This document shows positions 13,430 to 25,723 of a stretch of 64,000 nucleotides of DNA, in pieces. Made by a program: the position numbers and the translations under genes. The notes under the pieces are model-generated. The model was not told the DNA's origin and did not search any database. It saw nothing but the letters and a program-made list of their open reading frames with translations. The stretch lies in contig CM063246.1 in assembly GCA_032158295.1 (NCBI GenBank), positions 4,989,491 through 5,053,490 on the forward strand, written 5' to 3'. Source of the stretch: Pycnopodia helianthoides. Its lineage: Eukaryota > Echinodermata > Asteroidea > Forcipulatida > Asteriidae. Each line of letters starts with the position of its first letter. Positions within the stretch are counted from its first letter, which is position 1.

Positions 13430-13590
13430 AAGTGCAAGCTCGTCAATTAATTATGTGCGGAATCAATTTTTAATTTCAATTATTTTGAGGGCTTTTGTTG
13501 GTGGGGATGAGGAGGATGTGACATTCATGACGAGATTAATTAGAAATATGTGATTAACCGTTCCTATTGTCTGTTGATTTGAGGGACAGG
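13430..13590. promoter_or_regulatory. Candidate conserved noncoding element
   Basis: A repeat-free, AT-rich stretch with several homeodomain-type cores (CAATTAATTA, TTTTTAATTTCAATTATTTT, GAGATTAATTAGAAAT). No ORF. Conservation cannot be tested here; the call rests on motif clustering and lack of repeat similarity. Confidence 0.25.
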
Positions 13591-15037
13591 CTATCAACTA
13601 TGCCAGCCTTGCAATTATGATATCATGTTGTGAACGCATGTACACAGTACACGTGTACATGAACCCTGCATGTACAGTAGAGATTCAGTGAACATTTAGT
13701 CTTGTGCGTGGAAGGAGGACTTACCAGAGAAAGGGTGTACGCAATTAATGTGCAAAATTGTGTTACAAGACAACTGAGTGTGAAAGTTTGATCGGTGTTC
13801 TGCCGCTCATTGGTCATCATAGGAAGGTTGAATTCTGCATGGGAACGGGAAAACAAACAGACAACAAAACAAACAAACAAACATACATTAAGACAAACAA
13901 CAAAAACACAAACACACCCCAAACCATCATAGAAAAACCCAAAGAAACAAAGCATCAGCTAGCAAACAATAGGATCATTTCATGATCACTTCAAGTGCAA
14001 TCATAAACAGAGTTTGATTGATTTTGTAGACAATACAACATGACAGAGTTCACAACTGCCTATGACTAATCCCAGTCTCCATTGTGCCTCTCTCCCAAAG
14101 TAGAGCAGCTTCCTGTGTCCTCAGATGTCCCCCCAAAACGCCCCAATAAAACAAGCCTGTGGAATGTGTCAGATTTATTACCCAGTTCAGGCAACAGTGC
14201 AATTATCAGTACAGTGTGACAGTCCCACCCTAGGGGCCATGCTGATCTGATTGTGATAATAGAGTGTGTACTGGTTGCTCCATGACAATACTAACATACT
14301 TTACATTTCTGAGTAATGTGGTGCTTTTGTCATTACAGACTATTGGGTAACTCCAGGAGAACAGCACCAGGTACATAATTACAAAATGGAGTTACCACAT
14401 AATTATAATTTAACACTGCTGGGAAGACCAGCAGCCCGTTAAGAATAATTTCATTGACTTTTGGAGAGCAAAACACATTTGCCAATCATACAACAATGAC
14501 ACAAATAATGATGACATAAAACAACTTTGTAGCTGATTAAGTTTGCTTCCCTTTTGATTAATCCTTAATAGCTCCATTATGTAGTAACTTTTAGTCCTGA
14601 TATGTCGCAGAGACAACAGAGGCAATTTGCCGTCATGTCTTTGCCATTGCCTTGGTGCCCCTTGAAATAGGCAAGTACAAATCTACATTTTCCTGAAGGC
14701 CAAGTGAAAACAAATACATCAGGTGATTTTCCCGTTTTTTTTTTCAAAAATGAGGATGATGAGACCTGTCCTTTTTATTTAAAAATTTAAGGAAGAAAGA
14801 GCCAGACTAAAAGCTTGCCTTGTACAATTGAGAAGTCTAAAATGTGGGTAAATTAGATCGATCATTGAAAGAATGGTGCTAAGTTGAAGTGAAAATACAT
14901 GAAAAAGTAAGTCTTTTGGGGAACAAAAAAAGAAAAAGAAAAAAGAGAGACGCTGCTTCAAGAAAGGATGCGGACGGGAACGATCAACTATTTTTTTATT
15001 TTTACTTATTTTCATACAAGAACAAGGAATCATGGGT

Positions 15038-15203
15038 CAGGCCAGGAATTTTCTTTTTAGAGGGCAAGGCCATTTTCATTTTGCAAAGGGCACTTCCATC
15101 GGAAAATCTTAAAGTACAGAGGAAATATTTGAAGGGGCACCAAGGCTAAGTCCAGGGCACTGGAGGCCATGGCCTGTTCGGCCTTCATTTAATTCTAGGC
15201 CAG
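15038..15203 (-). repeat. Family B element (copy 3)
   Basis: Minus-orientation copy running from CAGGCCAGGAATT to TTCTAGGCCAG, with CATTTTGCAAAGGGCACTTC and AAGGGGCACCAAGGC inside. A partial plus-strand copy follows at about 15905-15985. Confidence 0.75.
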
Positions 15204-16060
15204 ATAGGTTCACATTTGACGAAAGAACAGACTTTGATAGGCGGGAAACCTGTCACCAAGTGAAACTCACTGGTTCTCTGTGCAAATGTGTCTTAGATTC
15301 ACACATGCACCAAACACAATAAGTCTTGAACCAATAATTTCTGCTCGACAGACATCATCCTGTGGTATTTGTTCCTACACTGGAGTTAGTTTGTGAGCGG
15401 TTGCAGCATGGAGCAATTCTACCTCCTTGGTTGCACACAAGTAATTGGTCAGCGCAGGGGAACGGAATCGGTGAGCCGTGGCAGACCCAGACCATGGAGG
15501 TGTAGAAGATGTGATGGCCCTGTGATTGAGTGGCAGCCACACTGTGCTGGGATGACCCTGATGATGTGGACATGTGAACAAGACTTGTGAACAATACACT
15601 ATTACCCATGGTGATGATGGCAGGGAGCTATTAATCTGGTTGAGGATTAAGGGATAAATGCTATTGGGATATTTTAATAAAGGGATTTTAACTTGGAGTC
15701 ATCACTTGGTGTGATATGAAGAGTGGCTTATTAATAAAGATGCCACAGACCATTGCAGACGGTGGGCATGTATTGCCTGTACACCATTGAGGCTGAAGGC
15801 CATTGACATCTAGGCTGATGGACTTTTACCTTGGACTGGCCTTTCTTCCTTCATTATGGTCGCCAAATTGTCTCACATTTGCAGGACTGACTGATACTTC
15901 ATGGAGGCAACTGGGACAATTGCCTCCATGCCCTTGATCAATACCTTGGTGCCCCTTGAAATGTTCTACATGTAGTAGAAGTTTAAATTTCCCTCAAATA
16001 GGTGCCCTTTTCTTTAAGAAAAAAACAAACCGTACCCCTACCTGAGTGAAGTGTAAGGAG

Positions 16061-16355
16061 GCATGGAATTACACAGGGGCCATGGCTTCCGTTGCTCTGG
16101 TCTTGGCCTTGGTGCCCCCTTCAAAGGTTTCCCATAGACTTTAAGATTTTTAATGGAAAGTGCCCTTGGCAAAATGAAAAATGGCCTTGCCCTCTCAAAG
16201 ATGAAACTCCAGGGCTCGATTTCACAAAGCGCTGAGATTCATCTGAAGATGAGCTGTCAAAATCACCATAGTGATTTGCATTGTGACGTCACACTTTGCT
16301 TAGTAATTAAGATTGGAACACAGTTAAGATCGATCTTGGCTCTTTGTGAAACTGG
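16061..16355 (+). repeat. Family B element joined to family E fold-back
   Basis: 16061-16214 is family B (GGCATGGAATTACACAGG to GAAACTCCAGGG). It is followed at once by family E (16211-16355), which starts GGCTCGATTTCACAAAGC and ends GCTCTTTGTGAAACTGG. The two elements share the GGG junction, suggesting one inserted at the other's edge. A 141-codon open frame crosses both and is not a gene. Confidence 0.72.
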
Positions 16356-16899
16356 CCTTTGGCCAGCATCAGGATTGCTTTTGCAACAACACAAGGCTAA
16401 ACAAGCTCCCAAGGGCAATGTATATTTTGCAAATGTTCTGTGTACTGCTGAGGGTGAAATCTTGGCCAGAGTGTTTACCTTTGTATGTACTTCCCTGTTT
16501 ATGATTGCTTCCAAACAGCCCAGGAGTTTGTTCCCCTCAGGAATAACTCTGTATAGAGAGGGGCTGAGGTTGAGCTAAAGCAGGGAAATAAATTGTTTTT
16601 TATTGGATGTAACACCTGTCCCCATTTGTTAGAAGATTGCGAACCTTCACAACGCATTTTCTGTTCAAATTGTGACATGTAACAGAACGGCTTTTGAATC
16701 TCCATGTAACACATCCATTAAAATTGATTTAGCAGGGCATGTTATTTTTCAGGATTTGCTCAGCCTGCACTTTTCTTGAAAGAAGTAAAGCAGTAATCTA
16801 TTTATTATCCATTTATCTATTTGTTGCACATCCAAAAGCACAATTAGCGCCAATTAGAGGGTTAATAGAAAACGAGAAGAAATTTTGAGTTTAAGATGT

Positions 16900-17060
16900 G
16901 AGAGGCAGGGTTTTACCCCATGCATAAGCTAGCTCATCAGGCTGATGCACGCTAATTGTGTGCTGATACGCATACATTTCAGCCGATACACAATGTTTCA
17001 ATATCACTGCCCAAAATGATGACAACGTTATTTTTCCTCAACCCCAAAGAGTGATGACAA
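16900..17060. promoter_or_regulatory. Candidate conserved noncoding element
   Basis: A repeat-poor stretch with AGCTAGCTCATCAGGCTGAT, GCACGCTAATTGTGTGCTGA and paired TGATGACAA/AATAAT blocks. It reads like enhancer DNA by texture only, with no ORF and no repeat similarity. Confidence 0.2.
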
Positions 17061-18994
17061 AAATAATTTCCTTCACAAAAAAAAAATAAAAATGATGACA
17101 AGAATAATTTTCTTCAACTCTCCATCTTCTTCTCACCATCATCCTGTCCACTTTGAATTCCTTACATCTTTAAGTGACAAGTGAAGACATCCCCTGAGCA
17201 ATGATTGAGTTCACTCACAATGTGAGAGAAACGGCAACACTCGGCCTACATATAGAGTCTACGTGGGGTACAAGGCATCAAAGCTGTGGAAGAATTTCTC
17301 ACTGTTTTTTTCTCCAGGGAGATTCCTCTTGTTATAGGCACATTGTAAATAACAGGCTTTTGAAAGGACTGCAAACTGAGTGTTGCTTTTCCCTCTTTGG
17401 ACGCTGTATGCGTAGCACGTTAAACAGGGCAAACATGCTGAAAAGCACGGTACAAATTGTATATGCATATTTGCATTTTAGAGAAGTACTGCCTGGAGCA
17501 TTTGTACATTTGTGGATGGTCAGTTAGTTTAGTTGATGTGCTGGTACTTGTCACGGGGTAAGGTCAAATGTCGTAGGTCATGTTTAGCTTGGCATTGATG
17601 AGAAACAGGGTTGTTGTGGGGGGGAGGCAGAAGCAGAAAGTAAAATTCATAATGTGAACAGTTGTGAAGGACACGTCGTCCATTCATGAAACTGTTGCTT
17701 TAAGGTGGACAAGGTTCACATTGTCACAGGAACTGACTCATGCTGTTAAAGTAAATAATATTCTACCCTCGGTGTAAACTTTCAAATCATTGTTTTATTG
17801 TAATATAGGTGTTTTCCCTCCGGAGCTTTTTTGATAATTTCTCTCTCTCACGACTAGAATATTGAACAAGCGGTTAGAAGTGGGAACAAGTGCAGCCACA
17901 ACTGGCTACAAGGTACCAAGGTGATTGTGGCCGACCAAACATGACTGGAGACCATATGTCCTTAAATTATGATATTGTCTGGCATGCAGCCCCACTGAGT
18001 GATTTATTGACACGCCTGTTTACCTGAATCTAGGGAGTAAAAGGTTGGGGGGCGACCCCTTTGATGTTGTGGCCATAGGGTTTGAATCCCTTCCCAGGCT
18101 GTCATGATGACTGCATAAAGAGCCATGTGGCAGTGGCACTAGACTATATTCAGGCATAGAGGATTCTTCCAGTTGTAGGCAAGCTCCACGCAGGCAAACA
18201 AAAATTTGCATTCCAATTCTGACATTTTTTGGGGGTAGTGATGCCTCTATGAGATTGTTCCTTTTTCATGCAGTACATACAGTTGGTTACTCCTCGTCTG
18301 CCTATAAAAGATGCCTGGAGTGACTAGGTCCTTGTAAATCATACACAATAAAAGACAAAGAGAACTTTGTTTCAGTAAAACAAATTCCTACTCGTACAAT
18401 CCTCCAGAGATCGTCTGAGATACTTGCCAAGTTGAGTAAATAACATTTGAAGATGCTGCAAATAAACAGCTCTTAATTCAATGGCCGCATTTGGAATAAA
18501 TCAGATATGAATATCACAAAGTACCTGACAGGACATAAACCATTTTCCCTGTTTTCGCTCGAACATGACTAATATTTTCACATGTTAATTCGTTTGGTGT
18601 GTTTTAAAAAAAAATGTTCCTTTGAATTTTATTTCCTCTTAAATAAAAAAATATAATAAATAGATCAAGGTGTTGCAAAACTGCTTACCTACCAAAAGGA
18701 CCTGTGGTAAAAATGCAAACAATTAGTTAATGGCTCGTTGTTTGGACCCTAGCAATCTTTCTCATAGCCTTAGAGGAAGACTCTCTGAAAAGAAGAAGAA
18801 AAACAAATGTTTTGCTCATTTGCTTGAAGCCATGTTATGCTACTTCCATGGATTTTTGTGCTTGAGGAATAACTTGATCACAATTTTTGCATGTATTTCT
18901 AAAACTGAGTTCGCTTTGCAAAAATCTTGTGAAATTTCAAACTTCTTGGCTGTTTAAACAAACAAAAAAGTATCACAATGCTACAATGTATTTG

Positions 18995-19210
18995 CTGCTG
19001 CTTCCCAGGGTGTATCGTAAACTTGGGTGTGATCCCTGGCTACATGGCAGTTACAGGTTGAATGGCTTCTGACTGGCACCCCTGAACAAAGATGTGGACA
19101 AAATAGGGAAACCGCCAACATAGGGCTAGATAGCTCAGTTGGTAGAGTGCCAGCACGTTAATCCGGAGGATGTTGGTTCCAATCCAGCTCTAGTCAACCC
19201 CAAATTACAA
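18995..19210 (+). repeat. SINE with embedded tRNA-like sequence
   Basis: The tRNA-like part (19121-19195) has A-box TAGCTCAGTTGGTAGAG and a degenerate B-box GGTTCCAATCC. The anticodon stem does not pair properly, so it is not a functional tRNA. The 5' flank (GGTGTGATCCCTGGCTACAT, GGCAGTTACAGGTTGAATGG, CCGCCAACATAGGG) is shared with 55190-55345 and, reversed, 36131-36275, so the whole unit is dispersed. Confidence 0.7.
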
Positions 19211-20519
19211 TACTACAGTGCATAACAATCTTTCCTTTAGCCTGAATCATAACTGTTTACTCATTACTTTATAAACCAGAATTGAATGTCCTCAACTGTC
19301 GCATAAAAAAGAAGAAGTATAAATTAAGAAAAAATCACGGTTGTTCTGGTAATTACTTCATACTCTTTTAAGTCATTTGAGCGAAATATTCAAGTTTGGA
19401 GACTAAAATGCATGAAGAATTTCTCTGCCTGGATTAAGCAATTATTGCCTCGCAGTTCGCCAAGTGTGACAATTTTAAAGTCCAGGGTCAGCGAGACTAT
19501 ATTTATCCCAGCCTCAGATGGCTCGATAATCGTTGAACAAGATCCAATCTTGCCGTTGTCTCACCGTTTACGGAGATATGTTGACTTCAAGGAGACAGGA
19601 ACTAAGATTTGGAACGCCATCTTGCAAAATGAAATATGACATGTGCTTTATCGCTTGGACATGTAGAACAATCTAATTACGGGAAAAAAAATGCTGTAAG
19701 TACAGCGCCCTTTTGAAGTGAGAGGTGTCCGAAGCTGTGTACTTATCAAGGATGATAAGTGGGTGTGGCCCTTGACATAAGCCAGTCCTGGTACTTGCTA
19801 TGGTGAGGCAGTTTTTCTGTATTGTAGGGAACCTCTATGTAGGAAAGAAGGAACTAATGGCCAAGCAAATTGAAAAACAAGTCGTACCCATCCTCATCTT
19901 TTTTTGAAGCTGCTCTTTTTTTCCCTGCTATTTTTCACCCACAAATGACTGAATTTATGGAAAGAGAATAGCATTTTCACTTCATCTTGGCATCATTCTT
20001 TTGACGATTGATTAAATTTACCCATTTTTAGACTTCTCAGTTCTAAGTCAGCCAATTTTTATCCTGGCTCTCTCTCCTCCTTGAAAGAAGAAGAAGAGGA
20101 AGAAAACCAAGGCGATTGTTTCGTTTGTGCTTAGCGGCTCTTTTGTGAACCCAGAAATTAATCATATATGGCAAAAAAAGCCAAGCCGCTCTGTTAATTT
20201 TAATGAAGCAGGGGAGCAAAAATATTAATAATGCGCGATTACATATTTCGCAGATAATTTTAATTTTACTTTACACCCTCCCTTATATATTTAAAATCAT
20301 GATGAGTATAGGGAACCTCGAAGGTTGCAGCTTTTATGTGTTGACTTTTTTCAGTTCAAGTAAACAATTACATTGATGAATATCCAATGAGGAAGAAAGT
20401 CGGTGAAGGACAAGCCATATTTGCACTTCATGACTGTTTGTCGAAAAAAGGATTTAAACGAAAGTAAGAATAACCAGTCCTTGGTTATCCTCCCCACACC
20501 CCCCACTTTCTCGGTCAAG

Positions 20520-20720
20520 TGAAATAATAAAATGAAGGTCCGCCGAAGCGAGGTCAGCTCAAGTGAAGGAATTCAGGTTGATGTTTACCCTAATACCACT
20601 GATGGGATCGGGAAAAAGTCAGCGCTAATTTAATTAGCGCAAGAACGCCGTGGGATATTGACGATATTAGATTAAGATTAATGATAGGGGGAAGATTTTT
20701 CTTAGTGATTATATTATTAT
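20520..20720. promoter_or_regulatory. Candidate enhancer with a perfect homeodomain palindrome
   Basis: Contains GCGCTAATTTAATTAGCGC at 20622-20640, a perfect inverted repeat with 9-bp arms around one base. Its core TAAT-TTA-ATTA is a P3-type paired-class homeodomain dimer site. Nearby GATATTAGATTAAGATTAAT adds further cores. The block from about 19960 to 20720 is largely free of the window's repeats. Confidence 0.35.
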
Positions 20721-21038
20721 TATTGTTATTATTCTTACAGGGCCAATTTGAAGGTAGCCATGTTTGAACGGAGCTTTGTGCTCATTGACTGTCTGCTTGT
20801 TTAAGCTGCTAACTCAATAAGATTGAATTCAGAGCTTTGTGTGTGTATCCCCCTTCGAGGCTAAAATCTCCATGGCTGCTCTGGCATTTCCGCATTAAAG
20901 ATAATTAGAAAATTCAAACATGGAAGTTATAGGTAAATGTTTGTCTTCTTATAAAGATAAATTAATGACTTGTTTTTGGTTTTGTTTTTGTTTTTTCTTG
21001 AACTTGTTTTAAAAGTGCATAGTTGCCTCAGCTAGGGT

Positions 21039-21213
21039 TCAAATGGAGATTGCTTATTGGACCATCCTGTGCACTGCGCATATGTAGATGCCTTGGCTAG
21101 CCGCTGTCAAATGGAGGTTGCTTATTGGACTATCCTGTGCGCTGCGCATACGTAGATGCCTTGGCTAGCGGTCAGAAGAAGCTTGCTTATTGGCCTATCC
21201 TATGTGCATGTAC
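21039..21213 (+). repeat. Three-unit tandem repeat, ~66 bp period
   Basis: Units start at about 21039, 21107 and 21172. Each has a GCTTATTGG…CTATCCTGTGC block followed by CTGCGCATA-GTAGATGCC and TTGGCTAGC. The third unit degrades into CATGTACATGTACATAG. Noncoding. Confidence 0.75.
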
Positions 21214-22267
21214 ATGTACATAGATGTGCGCTTTGCATTGTAACATTATCGTTTGACCTCTAAGTTGGCGTGATGACATCAATGCATGAGGTCCATTGCG
21301 CAGTGGATCTTAATTGATGTGCAGCCATCTTGTTTAAACTTTTCGTTCAAACAGAATCAGATGTAACTAATGCGAGGCTGGAATGCCAAAATAGTCTGAT
21401 CCCCTTTGGATACAATAATAATCAGTAGTCATTATTACTTGTGCAGACAGGGATCACGACAAAGATTGGTAGCACGAAGATGATGGTCTGCATACTGTAC
21501 ACACATTAAATTGCGATCACAAAATTGCAGATCAGTCCACCTTGAATAATTCAAACCTAATCGACTTTAAATATCAGCTGACTGCTGGCCGAGCGTGAAG
21601 ACCATTTTATTTTGCCTGTGAGCAATTAAGAATATGTGTTGGGGAAAAAAATGGTTCTCTCAGTGTTGTCAAGTTTGTCATTATCGCTTAGCAACCGGGC
21701 CAACTGCGACGATGGTAAACAACTGAATTTTCACTAATGGGGCCTAATTTCATATCACAGCTTTGCCACTGGATTCTGCTGTAACGGCGCCCTGTAACAC
21801 AGCATTCTTAAGGCTGTTAACGTAGGAGTCCATGGTTAGCATTGCCATGAATCCAGGCCCTGGTTTCTCGGTTGAGGATTTGCTAGGAATTTTCCTCGGT
21901 ATGATAAAAATCTGTTGGAACGTTCAGTCCATGCTTCAATGTCAATTATAGGTTTGTGTATAAAATGATAAAACCTGTCTGTGGATTATGTTTTGAGCTT
22001 CAGTTTACGGTTCAGTTATTTGGCTGTCTGATTCACACAATCACTGGAACCAAACGGAAGTTAGTTTAGAAATGACACGATCCTTTTGACGGAAATCCAA
22101 TTGCCAATTTTTACAGTTTGTTTTGCCCTCAGAAAAATCAGTGATGTTGATGTATTAGGGGCCATTCATTAGTGTTTACAAATTTCTGTTTTTTTTTTTC
22201 TGTGAAATTGTGGGTGGGTTGGTCAAAAGAAATAACTGAAAATCGAAATTGAGTTTACAAAAACAAA

Positions 22268-22500
22268 CTTCACTATACCGGCAGATCGTGGGTCCAGGTC
22301 GGTCGTAGCACTTGTGTCCTGAAGCAAATTACTTTACCATGATTGCTTTGTCGTTCAGATAGGAAGTTAAGTCGTACATGTAGGTCCCGCATACTGGCAT
22401 TGGTAGTGCGTGTAAAAGAACCCAGAACGCTTATCGTGATAGAGTAGGGGGTTAACCCCGGTGTTTCTGATTCACACACATGTACATGTAGCAAGCACCC
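22268..22500 (+). repeat. SINE, second tRNA-derived family (degenerate)
   Basis: Shares GTGTCCT-AAGCAA, CATGATTGCTTTGTC, CGTGTAAAAGAACCCAGAAC and CCCCGGTGTTTCTGATT blocks with the better copy at 31930-32360. The B-box region GTGGGTCCAGGTC is decayed. Confidence 0.6.
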
Positions 22501-23627
22501 TTGTTTACAGGTTTCCTCAGGCTTGCGAGCTAGGCATCCTTGGTTTCATTACCTGAAAAATATAATACACTGCATTTGCGAGGAGCAGGGACTCTTAACC
22601 ATCACTGTATACATTGTGGTAGCAGGGAACTTTTTCAAAATATTTGGACTGAACATGTTTTGCGCAAACTGAATGCTAGTACTGAGTAGCAGTTGATAAT
22701 TTTTTTAATAGCAACTGAATGCATTTTGTGCAGCATTTTGCTACGCTATACCAGGGAAATTGTTCACTTGGTAGTGTGCATACAGTGATTAGGTTCACTT
22801 ATGAGGCATCCTTGGTTTCATTACCAGAAATTAATAAACTGCATTTGCATGTAACTGTCACTGTGCACAGTGTGGTTGTGTGTATACTGTACAAGTTTGT
22901 GTGGAATACTGTAGAATAATACCCTTTTAAAGTCCCACCCATAATTTGTGAGCCCAGCATAATGTACCAGGCTTATTACGTCTAACAATGAATGGGTACA
23001 ACTCAGTCAAATCAGGGAGGTGTACAAAAGACCCAGTCCAGGGTTGCATAAAGGCCGCGATAAGGCCATGATCCAGGCTGTTTATTTTGGGATAGAGGGA
23101 CGAAAGTTGTGTTGTTAGTCCCACACAATGACCTCTCGAGCGACCCTTTCAGGTTTGGAGTGATGAAGATGGAGAATCGGAATGGCATGTTTTACGAGAC
23201 TTTGTCTGGCAGTTAGGAGTGAGAACTAAACATCCACTCTCTATTAAAAAAACGGGAACAGGGACAATGAACTGAAGTTTTTCTTTTCTTCAGATGGCTG
23301 GATGCTAGGGCATTGCCTCTGTCTGTGTTTGAACTGGCCTTGGAGATTATGTCACATTTGCTTTGGTTTTGTGGCGGTTTAATTGATTTTATAGTTTCAT
23401 TGACTACAATGTAAATGACAGTGTACCAAGGACAATTGCAAGGACTCTGAACAGTTACAGTCATAAATAGATGTATGGATTACAACTCGATAATTTATTT
23501 TCATAGCATGGTACATGTATGAGAGCAAATTAACGTCACAGATAACGTTCAGCATTAAGCAAATATTTGTTTGTGAACAATTGTAAAATTGGAAATTTGC
23601 TTTATAAAATCTGAAGGTCCTTAGAAA

Positions 23628-23818
23628 CAAGAAGTAACTATGATTAGAATAGTAAACTTGCTGGAACAACTTGTGGGTACATGATTCGCCTGAAGATGAG
23701 CAGAGTATACTGTTCGAAAGGTCGAGTCCACACCGGCTCTTGTCAGAGCCAGCACTCCTCCCAAAAGAGATTTTACACATGGTTGTGGCCGCAAGTTTAC
23801 TACTTAAAGTTGCTTCTC
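23628..23818. repeat. Family F fold-back (copy 1)
   Basis: Ends AGAAGTAACTATGATTAGAA at the left and GTTTACTACTTAAAGTTGCTTC at the right. GAGCAGAGTATACTGTTCG and CACACCGGCTCTTGTCAGAG blocks match 53609-53808. Related by layout to the larger fold-back at 61483. Confidence 0.7.
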
Positions 23819-23865
23819 AGTTCCACACAATGCAAAGCTTCAAACATCACATCCTTAGGAACGTT

Positions 23866-24913
23866 TAAAGGCCCTGTACACTATTGGTAAGATCGAAAAA
23901 CACAATGATTTAAAGTAAGTAATGGTAGAAAGGGTTCCTTAAAATATTTCTGCCTAAAATGCTATCGTTTCTGAGAAACGAGTAAAACAATAGTAATTAT
24001 CGCGCGCGATAATTTGAAAAAAACAGAAAACACATAAGATCTCTTTTCACTATTTTCTCGTGACCTCGATGACCAATTGAGCTCAAACTTTCACAGGTTT
24101 GTTTGTTCATGTTTAATCACACAAAATGTGGACACTGATTTTGAGCTGTTACCAAAAGTGTACAATACCTTTAAAGCACATGTCATGTAGGCCCCTATAA
24201 TATTGGCAATTTTCAAAGACTAGTATCTGAACTTTATGTGACCCAACATACATGAAATAACAAACCTGTGAAATGTTAAGCTAAATCAATCGGTCATCAG
24301 AGTCATGCATGGGAAACAGTGAAAATCCCCATTATATGTTTTCAAACATCGGGTTTTGGACATGCCCGATAAAGACTAATTGTTTTTACTCATTTCCTAA
24401 AAACTGTAGCATTTCAAGCAAAACTATTTCAAGGGAAGTTTACAACCATTACCATCTTTATAAGTCATGGGCAAATATGTGAACATTTATTTTCAATCTT
24501 GCCAATATTGTACACACCCTTTAAAGGAACATTACAGAATTGGTAAGAACAAAACTTGTAAAATATACTTTTTGATCACAGATTTACACCAAACTTACAC
24601 GGTCTAGTGATGATGATAGTAGAAAACATCCCTTGAAATATTTCTGTCTGAAATGCCATATTTGATGAGAAATGAATAAACTAATTTTCTGATTGGAGTT
24701 TATCGCTCAGTGAGCGTTTTATTCTTTGTTGAATCTATATGATTTCATGCAAATGTGTAATCGGTTTTATACTATTTTCTCGTGACCCAGATGGCCGATC
24801 GATCTCAAACTTCTACAGGTTTGTCAGTTTATGTATATGGTGGATTACGTAAAGTGCTTACACTGCCAGCAACCGTTTTGTTAGCAAAAAACAATTCTGT
24901 AATGTTCCTTTAA
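23866..24913. repeat. Three family C fold-backs in a row
   Basis: 23866-24175, 24188-24524 and 24522-24913 each start with a GGCCCTGTACACTATTGG-like or AAAGGAACATTACAGAATTGG end and finish with the complementary end plus CCTTTAAA. Adjacent elements share the TTTAAA junction, as expected if TTTAAA or TTAA is the target preference. The third is a near-identical inverted relative of 40811-41187. Confidence 0.75.
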
Positions 24914-25526
24914 GCAAGATGAACCAAACCCAAGACCAGGGCAATGGAGACAATTTGACACAGTGACCTGCCCCAATACTATTCTTTGTCTGCCCATGGA
25001 AAGTGGCTGGGTCCTTTGGTTGTTTATGAAGAATAAAACTCCAGCCATGTGGAGTGCAGGAACCCCACTCTGCTCTCTACTGTGATCATTATCTCACAGT
25101 AAGGCCAAATGTTAATCCGCCTCGACAATTTATTTTTTTCCTCTCTTCACAAACAAGGCTAATGATATTACGAGATGACTGATTGAAAAAAGTGGATTGG
25201 GGCATCCCTGTTTGTTCCACATGTGCTTTAAATTTTCCGGGGAAAAAAAACCCCTCTTACTATTAAGCATCTTGATTCCTGATTGAAATGCACCGCAGTC
25301 TCGTACAAATTGACATTGCTCAATTTCATCAAAGTCGTGCTGTGTGTCACGTCATGTACTGTATATAAAGTGCGTGTATCAATACAGTAGGTTTCTCGTG
25401 TCTTTGCAGCCACTGACCTAGTTTGGGCCTGAATTCTTCAATCAAAATGACAAAAGTATCTGGAGAAGTCAAATTAGCTTTAGGTGCCATATTACTTTAT
25501 ACCGAGTTTCAGACCTATGAAGACCT

Positions 25527-25723
25527 GGGTCCAATTTCATAGAGCTGCTTTAAGCACAAAAAGGAGCGAAGCACAATATAAATATGCTTACCAGAATAAG
25601 ATTACCAGCCAAAATAGCATTCCACATGTATATCATTTGTGTCTGGTATCCTGCTTATTTTTGTCTAGCAGAACATTTCTGAGCAATATTTGCTGCTTAA
25701 GCAGCTCTATGAAATTGGGCCCT
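25527..25723. repeat. Family A MITE abutting the tandem array
   Basis: A full-length but diverged copy, from GGGTCCAATTTCATAGAGCT to AGCTCTATGAAATTGGGCCC. It is immediately followed by the first 186-bp array unit with no spacer. Confidence 0.85.

Noticed and set aside
16153..16578. 141-codon plus-strand open frame
   Set aside because: Spans a family B element, a family E fold-back and their flank; no domain or splice context.
19121..19195. Possible tRNA gene (A and B boxes present)
   Set aside because: Anticodon stem mispairs, T33 missing in the natural alignment, and the same module with the same flank recurs at 36136(-) and 55262; a repeat.
19412..19639. 75-codon plus-strand open frame with reasonable codon variety
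   Set aside because: No known domain and no splice or promoter context; too short to support as a gene.
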